Positions 52,981-62,521 of a stretch of 64,000 bases of DNA are shown here, piece by piece (within the stretch, counting starts at the first letter, position 1; every line of letters starts with the position of its first letter). The DNA is from Nocardia rosealba (GTDB lineage Bacteria > Actinomycetota > Actinomycetes > Mycobacteriales > Mycobacteriaceae). A program made the translations under genes and the position numbers. The notes under the pieces are model-generated. The model saw only the letters and a list, made by a program, of their open reading frames with translations. It was not told where the DNA came from and did no database searches. The stretch is taken from the NCBI RefSeq assembly GCF_020216065.1, contig NZ_JAIWNA010000001.1, positions 248,001 to 312,000 on the forward strand, given 5' to 3'.

Positions 52981-53082
52981 ATGGGTTCTGTGATCAAGAA
53001 GCGCCGCAAGCGTATGTCGAAGAAGAAGCACCGCAAGCTGCTTCGCCGCACACGTGTTCAGCGGCGCAAACTCGGCAAGTAA
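52981..53082 (+). CDS. 30S ribosomal protein bS22 (AURKAIP1/COX24 domain)
   Basis: A 33-residue, extremely basic protein: [19 protein letters not shown] followed by [14 protein letters not shown]. It matches the recalled Rv0500B and the small subunit protein bS22 seen in mycobacterial ribosome structures, related to the mitochondrial AURKAIP1/COX24 (mS38) motif. It binds 16S rRNA near the decoding site. GAGGAAA precedes the ATG by about 5 bases. It is far below usual gene-size cut-offs and easy to miss. A very strong terminator hairpin follows it. Confidence 0.9.
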
Positions 53083-53093
53083 GCCTGCGTGCC

Positions 53094-53133
53094 CGCGAGA
53101 GCCCGTCACCTTTCGAGGTGACGGGCTCTCGCG
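53094..53133 (+). terminator. Strong hairpin terminator after the bS22 gene
   Basis: CGCGAGAGCCCGTCACC at 53094-53110 pairs perfectly with its complement at 53117-53133 around the loop TTTCGA: 17 uninterrupted base pairs, 11 bases after the stop codon and without a U-tract. Confidence 0.85.
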
Positions 53134-53234
53134 ATTACGGGTCGGCCTTGTTAAAAGCTGCCAGATCGTGTCGGCGGGTGGCGCGAATGCGGCTACTCTG
53201 GTACGCGGAAATCATGAGAAGCAGGGGGCTTTGA

Positions 53235-54320
53235 GTGGGGTCAGGTCCGGGTTCCGATACGCGGGAACGTCATGAACCGAAAGTCGTGCTGGTGACCGGT
53301 GCCAGCCGCTACTTCGGTAGCAAGATCGCGTCCCGGTTCGCCGCCGATCCCGGTGTCGAACGGGTCATCGCGGTGGACACCATGCCGCCCGGTCGCGAGG
53401 TGCGCCGTCGCCTGGGCCGTACCGAATTCGTGCGCGCCGACATCAGGAATCCGCTGATCCGCAAGGTCGTCGAGAACAACAACGTCGATACGGTCGTCCA
53501 CGCGGCCCTGCTCACCCGCCCACCGGCGCGCGGCGGTCGCGCGGTGATGAAAGACCTGAATGTGCTCGGGTCGATGCAGCTGCTCGCGGTGTGCCAGAAG
53601 GCGCAATCGGTTCGCAGTGTGGTGGTGCGTTCGTCGTCGGCCGTTTACGGCTGCAGCGCCAAGGATCCGGCGAAATTCACCGAGGAAATGGGTGCGCGCA
53701 CGCCACCGGCCGGTTGGTTCGCCCGCGACATGATCGATATCGAGGCGCTCGTGCGCGCGATGGCGCGGCGCAGGCCCGATATGTCGGCGTCGATTCTGCG
53801 GCTCGCTCCCATCGTCGGTCCCCGGCTGGCCGACAGTGGCGTGCAATATCTGCGGTCGCCGATCACCCCGACCGTGCTCGGGCGCGAAGCCCGGATGCAG
53901 TTGCTGCACGAGGAGGACGCTGTGGCGGTACTCGTACACGCCGCCTCGCGTGCCCACGGTGGTACCGTCAATGTGGCCGGAGACGGTGCGCTGGCGATGT
54001 CGCAGGCCATCCGCCGGGCCGGGCGGATCGCCGCCCCGGTACCTCTCTTTGTTTTCCGCACCGTCGGCCGGAGCCTGATGGGCCCGGTCATGCGCGGTTT
54101 CAGCGGGGAACAACCCGACTACTTCTACTTCGGTTGCGGTCTCGACACCACCCGCATGCGAACCGAACTCGGATTCACCCCGCGCTGGACGACGGTCCAG
54201 GCATTCGACGACTTCATCGCGGGCGCAGCGTTGCGGCCCGTCTTCGATCCGGCATGGATCGACGCCGCGGAACACAAACTGCTCGGCCTCATCGGGGCCG
54301 GTTCAGGAGCGCACACATGA
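53235..54320 (+). CDS. NAD-dependent epimerase/dehydratase (GalE2/Rv0501-like)
   Basis: A 361-residue extended-SDR protein. The Rossmann start is VVLVTGASRYFGSKIASRF, where the usual GxxGxxG is altered to GASRYFG. Later blocks are VVHAALLTRPPARGG, VVVRSSSAVYGCSAKDP and a region where YxxxK would be expected reads WFARDMIDIEALV, so the catalytic Tyr-Lys pair seems to be missing. It may therefore bind NAD without acting as a true epimerase. GTG 53235 is used. The stop overlaps the acyltransferase start (ATGA). The same pair exists in M. tuberculosis (Rv0501-Rv0502, recalled). Confidence 0.82.
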   Translation: MGSGPGSDTRERHEPKVVLVTGASRYFGSKIASRFAADPGVERVIAVDTMPPGREVRRRLGRTEFVRADIRNPLIRKVVENNNVDTVVHAALLTRPPARGGRAVMKDLNVLGSMQLLAVCQKAQSVRSVVVRSSSAVYGCSAKDPAKFTEEMGARTPPAGWFARDMIDIEALVRAMARRRPDMSASILRLAPIVGPRLADSGVQYLRSPITPTVLGREARMQLLHEEDAVAVLVHAASRAHGGTVNVAGDGALAMSQAIRRAGRIAAPVPLFVFRTVGRSLMGPVMRGFSGEQPDYFYFGCGLDTTRMRTELGFTPRWTTVQAFDDFIAGAALRPVFDPAWIDAAEHKLLGLIGAGSGAHT

Positions 54321-55333
54321 ACGAAGGAGCGAAAGTCATTCGTCTCGACGTGAATGTCGAGACCCGACACCGGCCGTCGTCCCGGCGTAAACCGGAGGTT
54401 CCGGTTCAACCCACCCCCGTCACCGCCCTGAGCGATCATCGGCCGGGCATGCCGACGCGGCCGCCGAAGTCGCTGACGGAAACCCTGCGCGACGCACTCG
54501 GCAAGCAGATCGAGAGCACCGCGGAATTCGCGCGGCGCAGGCTCACCGGTGACTACCAGATCGACGAATTCGGCTACGACAAGCACCTGCTCGAATCGGT
54601 GATCCTGCCCGCCCTGCGGCCGCTGTCGGAATATTGGTTCCGGGTGGAGGTTTCCGGGATCGAGAACATTCCCGCCACCGGCGGCGCGCTGCTCGTCGCC
54701 AACCACGCGGGCACGGTTCCGCTCGACGGGCTCATGCTGCAGCTGGCCGTGCACGACAAGCATCCGGCCCGCCGCGCGCTGCGCCTGCTGGCCGCCGACC
54801 TGGTGTTCGAGCTGCCGGTCTTCGGTGCGCTCGCCCGCAAGGCCGGGCACACTCTCGCCTGCCATCCCGATGCCGAACGGCTGCTGCGCTCCGGGCACAT
54901 CGCCGGGGTGTTCCCCGAGGGCTTCAAGGGTGTCGGCAAGAACTACGCCGACCGGTACAAGCTGCAGCGTTTCGGTCGCGGTGGATTCGTGTCGGCGGCG
55001 GTGCGCACCGGTGTGCCGATCATCCCGGTGTCGATCGTCGGCTCCGAGGAGATCTACCCGAAGCTGGCCGACATCAAGCCCCTCGCCCGGCTGCTCGGCC
55101 TGCCGTACTTCCCGGTGACCCCGTTGTTCCCGCACTTCGGTCTGCTCGGTGCCGTCCCCGTGCCGTCGAAGTGGTACATCGAGTTCGGTGAGCCGATCGC
55201 GACCACCGCCTTCGAACCGGAGGAAGCCGACGACCCGATGACGATGTTCGAGGTCACCGACCAGGTGCGCGAAACCATCCAGCAGACCCTGTACAAGCTG
55301 CTGGCCAAGCGCAGGAACCCGGTTCTCGGCTAG
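54317..55333 (+). CDS. PlsC-like lipid acyltransferase (Rv0502-like)
   Basis: A 338-residue acyltransferase of the LPLAT superfamily, MGAT-like branch. After a disordered N-terminus, the catalytic His region is GGALLVANHAGTVPLDGLML, followed by LVFELPVFGALARKAG, the FPEGFKGVGK block in place of the usual EGTRS, and VPIIPVSIVGSEEIYP. It probably acylates a glycerolipid or phospholipid in the cytoplasmic membrane. ATG 54317 has AGGAG 7 bases upstream and overlaps the epimerase-like gene's stop. Translational coupling suggests the two proteins act together. Confidence 0.86.
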   Translation: MNEGAKVIRLDVNVETRHRPSSRRKPEVPVQPTPVTALSDHRPGMPTRPPKSLTETLRDALGKQIESTAEFARRRLTGDYQIDEFGYDKHLLESVILPALRPLSEYWFRVEVSGIENIPATGGALLVANHAGTVPLDGLMLQLAVHDKHPARRALRLLAADLVFELPVFGALARKAGHTLACHPDAERLLRSGHIAGVFPEGFKGVGKNYADRYKLQRFGRGGFVSAAVRTGVPIIPVSIVGSEEIYPKLADIKPLARLLGLPYFPVTPLFPHFGLLGAVPVPSKWYIEFGEPIATTAFEPEEADDPMTMFEVTDQVRETIQQTLYKLLAKRRNPVLG

Positions 55334-56359
55334 CTATTTCTCGCGGTGGCGGGCGACCGCCGCCGCGACCGCACCGCCCGCCGCGCCGAGCGCGAGCGCG
55401 GTCGGTACGCCGATCTTGGCGGCCTTGCGCCCGGTGCGGAAGTCGCGAATCTCCCAGCCCCGGTTCTTGGCCACTTCACGCAGATCCGAGTCGGGGTTGA
55501 TTGCCACGGCCGTGCCGACCAGCGACAGCATGGGCACGTCGTTGTGGCTGTCGGAGTACGCGGTACACCGCTTGAGATTCAGGCCCTCACGAATCGCGAG
55601 GGTGCGCACGGCGTGGGCCTTGCCGAGGCCGTGCAGGATGTCGCCGACCAGGCGACCGGTGAACTTGCCGTCGACGCTCTCGGCGACGGTGCCGAGCGCA
55701 CCGGTGAGGCCGAGCCGCTTGGCGATCACATTCGCCAGCTCCACCGGGGTCGCGGTCACCAGCCACACCTGCTGACCCGCGTCCAGATGCATCTGCGCGA
55801 GCGCACGGGTGCCCGGCCAGATCTTGTCGGCGATGATCTCGTCGTAGATCTCCTCACCGAGCATCGCCAGCTCGGCGGTGGGCCGACCGGCGATGAAGCT
55901 GAGCGCCTTCTCCCGGCCCGAGGCCATATCGGAGGAGTTCTCCTTGCCGGTGACCCGGAATTTCACCTGTTTCCAGGCGACGTCGACCAGATCGGACGTC
56001 TTGAAATACTTGCGGGCCGCCAGGCCACGCGCGAAATGCACGATCGAGGCGCCCTGCACGAGGGTGTTGTCGACATCGAAGAACGCGGCGGCGGTGAGGT
56101 CGCGCGGCACCTCGGGGCCGGCGTCGGTGCCCTGTTCGGCCAGTTCGGCATCGTGCAGGGTGAGGGCGGCATCGGCACTGGCCTCACCGGCCAGATTCGC
56201 GCGCAGCTCCTCCTCGCTCGGCCCGAACGGGCTGCGCGGCAGCCGCGCGAACTGTTCCTGCAGTTCCTGGCCGAGGCGGCTGGGCTGCCACCGCGCAGGG
56301 AACTCGCCGAATCGCCCTGCGACGAATCCGGCCCTAGTCACCTTCGAACGTTCCGGCAC
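55334..56359 (-). CDS. HAD-IB family phosphatase (SerB1/Rv0505c-like)
   Basis: A 341-residue HAD superfamily IB hydrolase. The nucleophile motif I is [16 protein letters not shown], motif II is VWLVTATP, and motifs III/IV are [11 protein letters not shown] with [10 protein letters not shown]. About 90 residues precede the HAD core, and the C-terminus ends in a hydrophobic Ala/Gly segment ([20 protein letters not shown]) that may be a membrane anchor. M. tuberculosis Rv0505c is named SerB1, but a lipid or phosphoserine substrate cannot be told apart by sequence. It abuts the convergent acyltransferase gene. The start is GTG. Confidence 0.85.
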   Translation of the reverse strand: MPERSKVTRAGFVAGRFGEFPARWQPSRLGQELQEQFARLPRSPFGPSEEELRANLAGEASADAALTLHDAELAEQGTDAGPEVPRDLTAAAFFDVDNTLVQGASIVHFARGLAARKYFKTSDLVDVAWKQVKFRVTGKENSSDMASGREKALSFIAGRPTAELAMLGEEIYDEIIADKIWPGTRALAQMHLDAGQQVWLVTATPVELANVIAKRLGLTGALGTVAESVDGKFTGRLVGDILHGLGKAHAVRTLAIREGLNLKRCTAYSDSHNDVPMLSLVGTAVAINPDSDLREVAKNRGWEIRDFRTGRKAAKIGVPTALALGAAGGAVAAAVARHREK

Positions 56360-56446
56360 CAGTACCCTCCGCTAGTCGCGCGAACATGTCCACAGTAACC
56401 GGATTCGCCGACATGCCGTGGCGAGCCCGGGGATTAAATAAGAGCC

Positions 56447-56728
56447 ATGACGAATCCCACACCAACCGTGACCCTGTTGACGCGCGCCGGTTGCGGAATG
56501 TGCAGCATCGCACTCGCCCAGTTGGAGACCATCTGTGGTGATTTCGGTCTCCCGGTACAGACCGTCGATGTCGACGAAGCGGCGGCAACCGACCCGGCAT
56601 TGCGTGCCGAATACGGCGATCGGCTCCCCGTTGTGCTGTTGGACGGCCGTGAACACAGCTATTTCGACGTCGACGAGCCACGTTTGCGGGCCGATCTGAG
56701 CCGTTTCGCTGGTCGCGAGCGAAAATGA
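56447..56728 (+). CDS. Glutaredoxin-like protein (Rv0508-like)
   Basis: A 93-residue thioredoxin-fold protein with the active site Cys16-Gly-Met-Cys19 (TRAGCGMCSIALAQL) and the cis-proline RLPVVLLDG, typical of the glutaredoxin 2-like (DUF836) family. In a mycothiol-using bacterium it may work with mycothiol or thioredoxin reductase. An AT-rich TTAAAT (56434-56439) ends 7 bases before the ATG, which suggests a leaderless transcript. It precedes the rex-hem operon, and in M. tuberculosis the corresponding gene also precedes hemA (recalled). Confidence 0.85.
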   Translation: MTNPTPTVTLLTRAGCGMCSIALAQLETICGDFGLPVQTVDVDEAAATDPALRAEYGDRLPVVLLDGREHSYFDVDEPRLRADLSRFAGRERK

Positions 56729-56745
56729 GGCCAAATTCACCGACT

Positions 56746-56774
56746 TTGTGAACGCCTGCACAAGCGGTTACGGT
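56746..56774 (+). promoter_or_regulatory. Rex operator overlapping the rex-hem promoter
   Basis: TTGTGAA-CGCC-TGCACAA at 56746-56763 matches the Rex consensus TTGTGAA-N4-TTCACAA at all but one conserved base. Its first half also forms the -35 box TTGTGA (56746-56751), followed after 17 bases by -10 TACGGT (56769-56774). A repressor bound here would block the promoter, so rex, hemA, hemC and hemD should be derepressed when NADH is high. Confidence 0.72.
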
Positions 56775-56934
56775 GGTGGCACGCAATCCGCACCGCCGCC
56801 TTCAGCAGCGGTGGTGATCGGGTTTGTACGCCCCCCATGGCACCGGTCGCTGCCTCGAGACGCAGCGGCCCACAACCGGTGAAGCAACGACAGGTACCGG
56901 ACCGCGATCAGGCCCGGAACGAGGAGCCGACGAC

Positions 56935-57879
56935 GTGACAGAGCAGCACGAGACGCCGACAGGCGCCTCCGGCAAGGCTCTCGCGCGGGATATCCCGCAG
57001 GCCACGGTGACTCGTCTTGCTACCTATCTCCGAGTTCTGGCCGGCATGGCCGACTCCGGTGTTGCCATCGTATCGAGTGAGGAACTGGCTGTCGCGGCGG
57101 GTGTCAATTCGGCGAAGCTGCGCAAGGATCTTTCCTTCCTCGGACCCAACGGTGTGCGGGGTGTCGGCTATGACGTAGCCAAGTTGCGCACCAGGATCGA
57201 GGATGTGCTCGGTCTGTCGCAGGGACATCGGGTGGTGCTGATCGGCGCGGGCAACCTCGGCCGCGCCCTGGTCGGCTATGGCGGTTTCGGGGTACGCGGC
57301 TTCACCGTGGTCGGCATCTTCGACAACGACCCGGCGGTGATCGGTCAGTCGTACGCCGGTCTCGTCGTGCGCGACGTCGAGCTGCTCGTCGCCCAGATTC
57401 CCGCTCTCGCCCCCACGATCGCGCTGCTCGCGGTCCCCGACGAAGCCGCGCAGGACGTGTGCGACCGGCTCGTCGACGCCGGGGTGCTCTCGATCCTGAG
57501 TTTCGCCCCGTGCGAGCTGCGCGCGCCCGCGCACGTGCAGATCCGCCGGGTGGATCTGGCGATGGAACTGCAGATGCTGTCATTCGACGCCGCCCGCAAC
57601 GACGCGCCGCCGCTGCCCGAGATCGCCCACGCGAGCTCGGGCCGGGTCGCGCGGCGGGTGCCGCCGCAGAACCATCCCGCCCTCAATCACCCCGCGCCGG
57701 TCGAACCGGCGCGCGGCAGGCCGCCGCGTCGCACCGCGCCGCATTCGGCCAACCCGCATGCGGCAACGCCAGCCAAGCACCCAGGGATCGGTGATCACCC
57801 CATGAGCGAGCGTCAGCGAGCGAACCAACAGGCAGGCGCGCGTGCGCGCGTGACCGAACCGGGCGAGGTGCAGTCATGA
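56935..57879 (+). CDS. rex: Redox-sensing transcriptional repressor Rex
   Basis: A 314-residue Rex repressor that senses the NADH/NAD+ ratio. The winged-helix domain (about residues 20-75) shows [40 protein letters not shown], and the NAD-binding Rossmann domain begins [19 protein letters not shown] (Gly104-Gly109). Core Rex proteins have 210-250 residues; this one carries about 90 extra C-terminal residues rich in Pro, His and Arg. GAGGAG lies 8 bases before GTG 56935. The stop overlaps hemA as ATGA. The order rex-hemA-hemC-hemD is known from Streptomyces. Confidence 0.92.
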   Translation: MTEQHETPTGASGKALARDIPQATVTRLATYLRVLAGMADSGVAIVSSEELAVAAGVNSAKLRKDLSFLGPNGVRGVGYDVAKLRTRIEDVLGLSQGHRVVLIGAGNLGRALVGYGGFGVRGFTVVGIFDNDPAVIGQSYAGLVVRDVELLVAQIPALAPTIALLAVPDEAAQDVCDRLVDAGVLSILSFAPCELRAPAHVQIRRVDLAMELQMLSFDAARNDAPPLPEIAHASSGRVARRVPPQNHPALNHPAPVEPARGRPPRRTAPHSANPHAATPAKHPGIGDHPMSERQRANQQAGARARVTEPGEVQS

Positions 57880-59270
57880 GCATTCTGCTTGTCGGGATCT
57901 CCCATCGCAGTGCCCCCGTTTCGGTGCTGGAGAAGGTGGCTGTCAGCGAGGCCGACCGGCCCAAACTGGTCGACCGATTGCTCGAGTCGAGTCACGTGTC
58001 CGAGGCGATGATCGTCTCCACCTGCAACCGGGTGGAGGTGTACGCGGTGGTCGACGCCTTCCACGGCGGCCTCGACGTGGTGGGCGAATTGCTCACCGAA
58101 CACTCGGGGATGGCCTTCGCCGATCTCACCAGGCATGCCTACGTGCGCTACAGCGAGGCCGCCGCCGAGCACCTGTTCGCGGTGGCCAGCGGGCTCGACT
58201 CGATGGTCGTCGGCGAGCAGCAGGTGCTCAGCCAGATCCGCAGCGCCTACGCCAGCGCCGACAACCAGCAGGCCGTCGGCCGCACCCTGCACGAGCTGGC
58301 CCAGCACGGGTTGCGCGTCGGCAAGCGGGTGCACGCCGAAACCGGGATCGACCGGGCCGGTGCCTCCGTGGTTTCGGTCGCGCTCGACCGGGCGCGCGGC
58401 GTGATCGGCGATCTCACCGGGCGCACCGCCGTGGTGCTCGGCGCGGGTGCCATGGGTGGCCTTGCCGTTGCGCATCTTTCGCGGGCGGGCATCGGCCGCA
58501 TCGTGGTGGTGAACCGCACGCTCGATCGCGCGCAGCGGCTCGCGGAGACCGGGCGGACCATGCACGGTGTCGACGCCGTCGCGGTGGAGACGGGCGGGCT
58601 CATCGACGCCATGGCCGGCGCCGACGTCGTCATCACCTGTACCGGCGCGGTCGGGGCCGTGGTGACCCTGGCCGACACCCACCGGGCCCTCGCGGGCCGG
58701 GCGAACACCGGTGCGGCCGAACGACCGCTGGTGTTCTGCGACCTCGGCCTGCCCCGCGACGTGGAGCACGCTGTGGCCGGGCTGCCGGGTGTCGTCGTGA
58801 TCGACATCGAGTCGCTGCAGCGCGATCCGGCCGCGGGTGCCGCGGCCGACGACACCGCCGCCGCCCGCGCGATCGTCGCCGACGAACTCACCAAATACCT
58901 TGCCGGGCAACGCATGGCCGAGGTCACCCCCACGGTGGCCGCGCTGCGTCAGCGTGCCGCCGAAGTGGTCGAGGCCGAGCTGCTCCGCCTCGACTCGCGG
59001 CTGCCCGACCTGGCCGATCCGGCTCGCGACGAGGTGGCGCGCACCGTGCGCCGCGTCGTCGACAAGCTGCTGCACGCGCCGACGGTGCGGGTGAAACAGC
59101 TGGCGTCCACGCCGGGCGGTGACAGCTACGCCGAGGCGCTGCGCGAGCTGTTCGAACTGAAACCCGGTGCGGTGCAAGCGGTTGCCGCGCCCATGGAGGT
59201 CGCCGCGGCCGAGTCCGCGCTGGCCGACGACTTCACCGCGGGACACCTCGGCGACGGGCAGTCGGCATGA
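57876..59270 (+). CDS. hemA: Glutamyl-tRNA reductase
   Basis: A 464-residue HemA that reduces glutamyl-tRNA to glutamate-1-semialdehyde, the first committed step of tetrapyrrole synthesis. [16 protein letters not shown] opens the catalytic domain, the nucleophile is Cys50 in [13 protein letters not shown], and [34 protein letters not shown] is the conserved family block. NADPH binding follows in [11 protein letters not shown], and a helical dimerisation domain ends the protein. Its ATG overlaps the rex stop, so both are translated from one mRNA. Confidence 0.95.
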   Translation: MSILLVGISHRSAPVSVLEKVAVSEADRPKLVDRLLESSHVSEAMIVSTCNRVEVYAVVDAFHGGLDVVGELLTEHSGMAFADLTRHAYVRYSEAAAEHLFAVASGLDSMVVGEQQVLSQIRSAYASADNQQAVGRTLHELAQHGLRVGKRVHAETGIDRAGASVVSVALDRARGVIGDLTGRTAVVLGAGAMGGLAVAHLSRAGIGRIVVVNRTLDRAQRLAETGRTMHGVDAVAVETGGLIDAMAGADVVITCTGAVGAVVTLADTHRALAGRANTGAAERPLVFCDLGLPRDVEHAVAGLPGVVVIDIESLQRDPAAGAAADDTAAARAIVADELTKYLAGQRMAEVTPTVAALRQRAAEVVEAELLRLDSRLPDLADPARDEVARTVRRVVDKLLHAPTVRVKQLASTPGGDSYAEALRELFELKPGAVQAVAAPMEVAAAESALADDFTAGHLGDGQSA

Positions 59271-59328
59271 CCGCCCGCGCCGCAACACACAACCAGACGA
59301 AGCCCGGACGTGCGAAGAAGGGCACATC

Positions 59329-60363
59329 ATGACCACGACAGTGCAGGAAGAGGACACCGTGACCGCAGGAAGCACTCGTGCGCCCTGGCGGATCGGCACG
59401 CGCGGCAGCCTGTTGGCGCTGACCCAGGCGGGCACCGTGCGCGACGCCCTGATCGCGGCGGGCCAGCCCGCCGAACTGGTCGTGATCAAAACTCCCGGCG
59501 ACCTGTCGTCGGACCCGGTCCAGAAGATCGGCGTCGGCGTGTTCACCTCCGCACTACGTGACGAGCTCGCTCTCGGCGGTATCGATATCGCTGTGCACTC
59601 GTACAAGGATCTGCCGACCGCGCAGGACCCGCGTTTCACCATCGCTGCGATCCCGCCCCGCGAGGACCCGCGCGACGCGCTGGTCGCCCGCGACGGACTC
59701 GTCCTCGGTGAGCTGCCCGCGGGCGCGAAGGTCGGCACCTCCGCGCCGCGCCGTGCCGCCCAGTTGCGTGCGCTCGGACTCGGTCTCGACATCCTCCCGC
59801 TGCGCGGCAACATCGACTCCCGGCTGCGCAAGGTGAGCGAGGGCGAGCTCGACGCCATCGTCATCGCCCGCGCCGGCCTGTGCCGGATCGGGCGCACCGA
59901 GGCCATCACCGAATCTTTGGAGCCGGTGCAGATGCTGCCCGCTCCTTCCCAGGGCGCGCTCGCGGTGGAGTGCCGCAGCGACGACCCGCAGCTGATCGAA
60001 GTGCTGTCCGGTCTGGACGACGCGCCGACCCGATACGCGGTGGAAGCCGAACGGGCGCTGCTCGGCGAACTGGAGGCCGGTTGCACCGCGCCGATCGGCG
60101 CGCTCGCCGAGGTCGTCGAGTCGATCGACGAGGACGGCCGGATCTTCGAGGAACTGTCGCTGCGTGCCTGCGCCGCCGCGATCGACGGTTCCGATGTGTT
60201 GCGGGCTTCGATAGTCGGCGCGCCGGAGGATGCCGCCGAACTCGGGCGCACGCTGGCCCGCGAACTGCTCGACCTGGGTGCCCGCGCCCTGCTGAGCGTC
60301 GCCGATGAGCCCGCGCCCGCCACAGACTTCCCTAATTCCAGCCCGATGGAGAACAACCGATGA
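59329..60363 (+). CDS. hemC: Hydroxymethylbilane synthase (porphobilinogen deaminase)
   Basis: A 344-residue HemC that joins four porphobilinogens into hydroxymethylbilane. The N-terminal [15 protein letters not shown], the Lys/Arg blocks [13 protein letters not shown] and [15 protein letters not shown], and [14 protein letters not shown] are all present. The dipyrromethane cofactor is attached to Cys252 in [10 protein letters not shown]. About 20 extra residues precede the core. ATG 59329 has AAGAAGGG 6 bases upstream. The gap to hemA is 58 bases, and the stop overlaps hemD as ATGA. Confidence 0.95.
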   Translation: MTTTVQEEDTVTAGSTRAPWRIGTRGSLLALTQAGTVRDALIAAGQPAELVVIKTPGDLSSDPVQKIGVGVFTSALRDELALGGIDIAVHSYKDLPTAQDPRFTIAAIPPREDPRDALVARDGLVLGELPAGAKVGTSAPRRAAQLRALGLGLDILPLRGNIDSRLRKVSEGELDAIVIARAGLCRIGRTEAITESLEPVQMLPAPSQGALAVECRSDDPQLIEVLSGLDDAPTRYAVEAERALLGELEAGCTAPIGALAEVVESIDEDGRIFEELSLRACAAAIDGSDVLRASIVGAPEDAAELGRTLARELLDLGARALLSVADEPAPATDFPNSSPMENNR

Positions 60364-61931
60364 GCAGCCGAGCCACCAAGAAGCAACCCGGGCGGATCCT
60401 TTTCGTCGGATCCGGCCCCGGCGACCCGGCCCTGCTGACCGTGCGCGCCCGCGAGGTGCTCGAGCGGGCGACGCTGGCGTTCACCGATCCCGATGTGGAC
60501 AAGGGTGTGCTCGCCCTCATCGGCGTGGCCGTGGAACCGGCCGAGGACGGTGAACGTCCGGTGGACGTGCGTCCGGCGCTCGGCGAACCCGCCGAGGTGG
60601 CCAAGACGCTGATCGCCGAGGCCCGCAACGGCCACGACGTGGTCCGCATCGTCACCGGCGACCCGCTGACGACCGATTCGGTGATCAACGAGGTCAACGC
60701 GGTCACCCGCTCGCACATGGTGTTCGAGGTGCTGCCCGGTCTGCCCAACGGTTCGGCGGTGCCGAGCTACGCCGGCATCGCGCTCGGCTCCGGACACACC
60801 GAGGCCGATGTGCGCGGGGAAGTGGACTGGGCCGCGCTGGCCGCCGCGCCCGGTCCGCTGGTGCTGCACGCCACTTCCGGCCACCTGGCCGAGACCGCGA
60901 GCGCGCTGGTGGAGCACGGGCTCGCGCCGCAGACCCCGGTGGCGGTGACCGTGCGCGGCACCACCCGTCAGCAGCGCACCATCGAGGCGACGCTCGCCTC
61001 GCTGAACAACGCCGCTTCCGAGCTGGTCGGCCCGCTGGTCGTCACGGTCGGTAAAGAGGTCGAGAAGCGCTCGAAGATGTCGTGGTGGGAGTCGCGGGCG
61101 CTGTACGGCTGGACCGTGCTCGTGCCGCGCACCAAGGATCAGGCCGGTGAGATGAGCGAACGGCTCGTCACCCACGGTGCCATTCCGATGGAGGTGCCGA
61201 CCATCGCGGTCGAGCCGCCGCGCAGCCCCGCGCAGATGGAACGCGCGGTGAAGGGCCTGGTCGACGGCCGCTACCAGTGGGTGGTGTTCACCTCCACCAA
61301 CGCGGTGCGCGCGGTGTGGGAGAAGTTCGCCGAGTTCGGTCTCGACGCGCGGGCGTTCTCTGGTGTGAAGATCGCCTGCGTGGGTGAGGCGACCGCCGAG
61401 AAGGTGCGCTCCTTCGGCATCAACCCCGAACTGGTGCCGAGCGGTGAACAGTCCTCGGAGGGCCTGCTCGCCGACTTCCCGCCCTACGACGACGTGTTCG
61501 ACCCGGTGAACCGGGTGCTGCTGCCCCGCGCCGACATCGCCACCGAGACCCTCGCCGAGGGCCTGCGCGAACGCGGCTGGGAGATCGACGACGTCACCGC
61601 CTACCGCACGGTGCGTGCGTCGCCGCCGCCCGCGGAGACCCGCGAGATGATCAAGACCGGCGGTTTCGACGCGGTGCTGTTCACTTCGTCCTCCACGGTC
61701 CGCAATCTCGTCGGTATCGCGGGTAAGCCGCACGCGCGGACCATCGTGGCCTGTATCGGCCCGAAGACCGCCGAGACGGCGATCGAGTTCGGTCTGCGCG
61801 TGGACGTGCAGCCCGAGACCGCGCAGGTCGGCCCCCTGGTTGAGGCGCTGGCCGAGCACGCGTCGCGCCTGCGCGCCGAGGGCTTGTTGCCGCCGCCGCG
61901 TAAGAAGAGCCGCCGCAGCAGCAGCCGCTAG
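60360..61931 (+). CDS. hemD: Uroporphyrinogen-III synthase fused to a SUMT-like methyltransferase domain
   Basis: A 523-residue two-domain protein. The N-terminal half resembles uroporphyrinogen-III C-methyltransferase: [20 protein letters not shown] as the SAM loop and [31 protein letters not shown] later, but the usual ADVVLYDRLV after motif I is replaced by [13 protein letters not shown], so its methylation activity is doubtful. The C-terminal half is Hem[34 protein letters not shown] and [15 protein letters not shown]. The tail is Lys/Arg/Ser-rich. The same fusion (Rv0511) lies before hemB in M. tuberculosis. Confidence 0.9.
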   Translation: MSSRATKKQPGRILFVGSGPGDPALLTVRAREVLERATLAFTDPDVDKGVLALIGVAVEPAEDGERPVDVRPALGEPAEVAKTLIAEARNGHDVVRIVTGDPLTTDSVINEVNAVTRSHMVFEVLPGLPNGSAVPSYAGIALGSGHTEADVRGEVDWAALAAAPGPLVLHATSGHLAETASALVEHGLAPQTPVAVTVRGTTRQQRTIEATLASLNNAASELVGPLVVTVGKEVEKRSKMSWWESRALYGWTVLVPRTKDQAGEMSERLVTHGAIPMEVPTIAVEPPRSPAQMERAVKGLVDGRYQWVVFTSTNAVRAVWEKFAEFGLDARAFSGVKIACVGEATAEKVRSFGINPELVPSGEQSSEGLLADFPPYDDVFDPVNRVLLPRADIATETLAEGLRERGWEIDDVTAYRTVRASPPPAETREMIKTGGFDAVLFTSSSTVRNLVGIAGKPHARTIVACIGPKTAETAIEFGLRVDVQPETAQVGPLVEALAEHASRLRAEGLLPPPRKKSRRSSSR

Positions 61932-61945
61932 CCGTCGTAGATACC

Positions 61946-61977
61946 CCGAAAGCCCGCCCGTCACGGCGGGCTTTCGG
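61946..61977. terminator. Hairpin terminator after hemD
   Basis: CCGAAAGCCCGCC at 61946-61958 pairs perfectly with GGCGGGCTTTCGG at 61965-61977 (13 pairs, 6-base loop), 14 bases after the hemD stop. It can also serve the convergent gene ending at 61988 and cuts hemD off from hemB. Confidence 0.8.
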
Positions 61978-61987
61978 CGTATCAGGG

Positions 61988-62269
61988 TCATCGGCTGTAG
62001 CGCAGCAGCGTGCGCACGAGCCGGCAGGTGGCATCCGACGGCGCGCGCAGGTCGATCTTCTCGGCGGTGCGCCGGATCGTGTCGTTGGTCGCTTGATTCG
62101 GCAGGTACACACCGGAATCGAGCAGGGCGATGGTCAGCCGCATGGCCTTGAGCCTGCGGTTGTGCGCGATGTACCAGCGGCGCGGACGGCCGGCGGGCAG
62201 CCGCTTCTTCTCCAGCGGGACGTAGGGCTCGGTGATGAAGGTCTTTCGTTGTGCGGCAATGGCGTTCAT
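61988..62269 (-). CDS. Small basic protein of unknown function
   Basis: A 93-residue, strongly basic cytoplasmic protein (EPYVPLEKKRLPAGRPRRWYIAHNRRLKAMRL; TAEKIDLRAPSDATCRLVRTLLRYSR). No known family was recognised. The codon pattern and a good ribosome site (GGAGGA, 5 bases before the ATG) support a real gene. It lies between hemD and the serine hydrolase gene, on the opposite strand, in an interval that is absent between hemD and hemB in M. tuberculosis (recalled). The 252 bases upstream, up to the hydrolase gene, hold no visible gene. Confidence 0.65.
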   Translation of the reverse strand: MNAIAAQRKTFITEPYVPLEKKRLPAGRPRRWYIAHNRRLKAMRLTIALLDSGVYLPNQATNDTIRRTAEKIDLRAPSDATCRLVRTLLRYSR

Positions 62270-62521
62270 CGGCGTCCTCCCTCGCGAACGGATCGCGCTG
62301 TGTGCTGCGCGATCCTCGAACACGCTTTCGATTGTATCGGGAGGCACCGACAAGTTTCGTCGCTCGCCGTCGGAAGTTGTTGCGCTCCTGAATGTTTGGA
62401 AGTCATCCACAGGGTTGCCGAGGGCTGTTGTGCCCGGTGGTGGTGTGCTGCCCGAGGCGATTCGGCGATAGCTGTCGGACCGCTGTGATCTAGTGGCGTC
62501 ACGCGAACGGGAGGAGATGCG

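Noticed and set aside
57813..61991. A very long open frame on the minus strand opposite rex, hemA, hemC and hemD.
   Set aside because: It mirrors the codon positions of well-recognised heme genes, its translation is low-complexity Arg/His/Gly/Val sequence with no domain, and it has no ribosome site. This is the usual shadow effect of very GC-rich genes.
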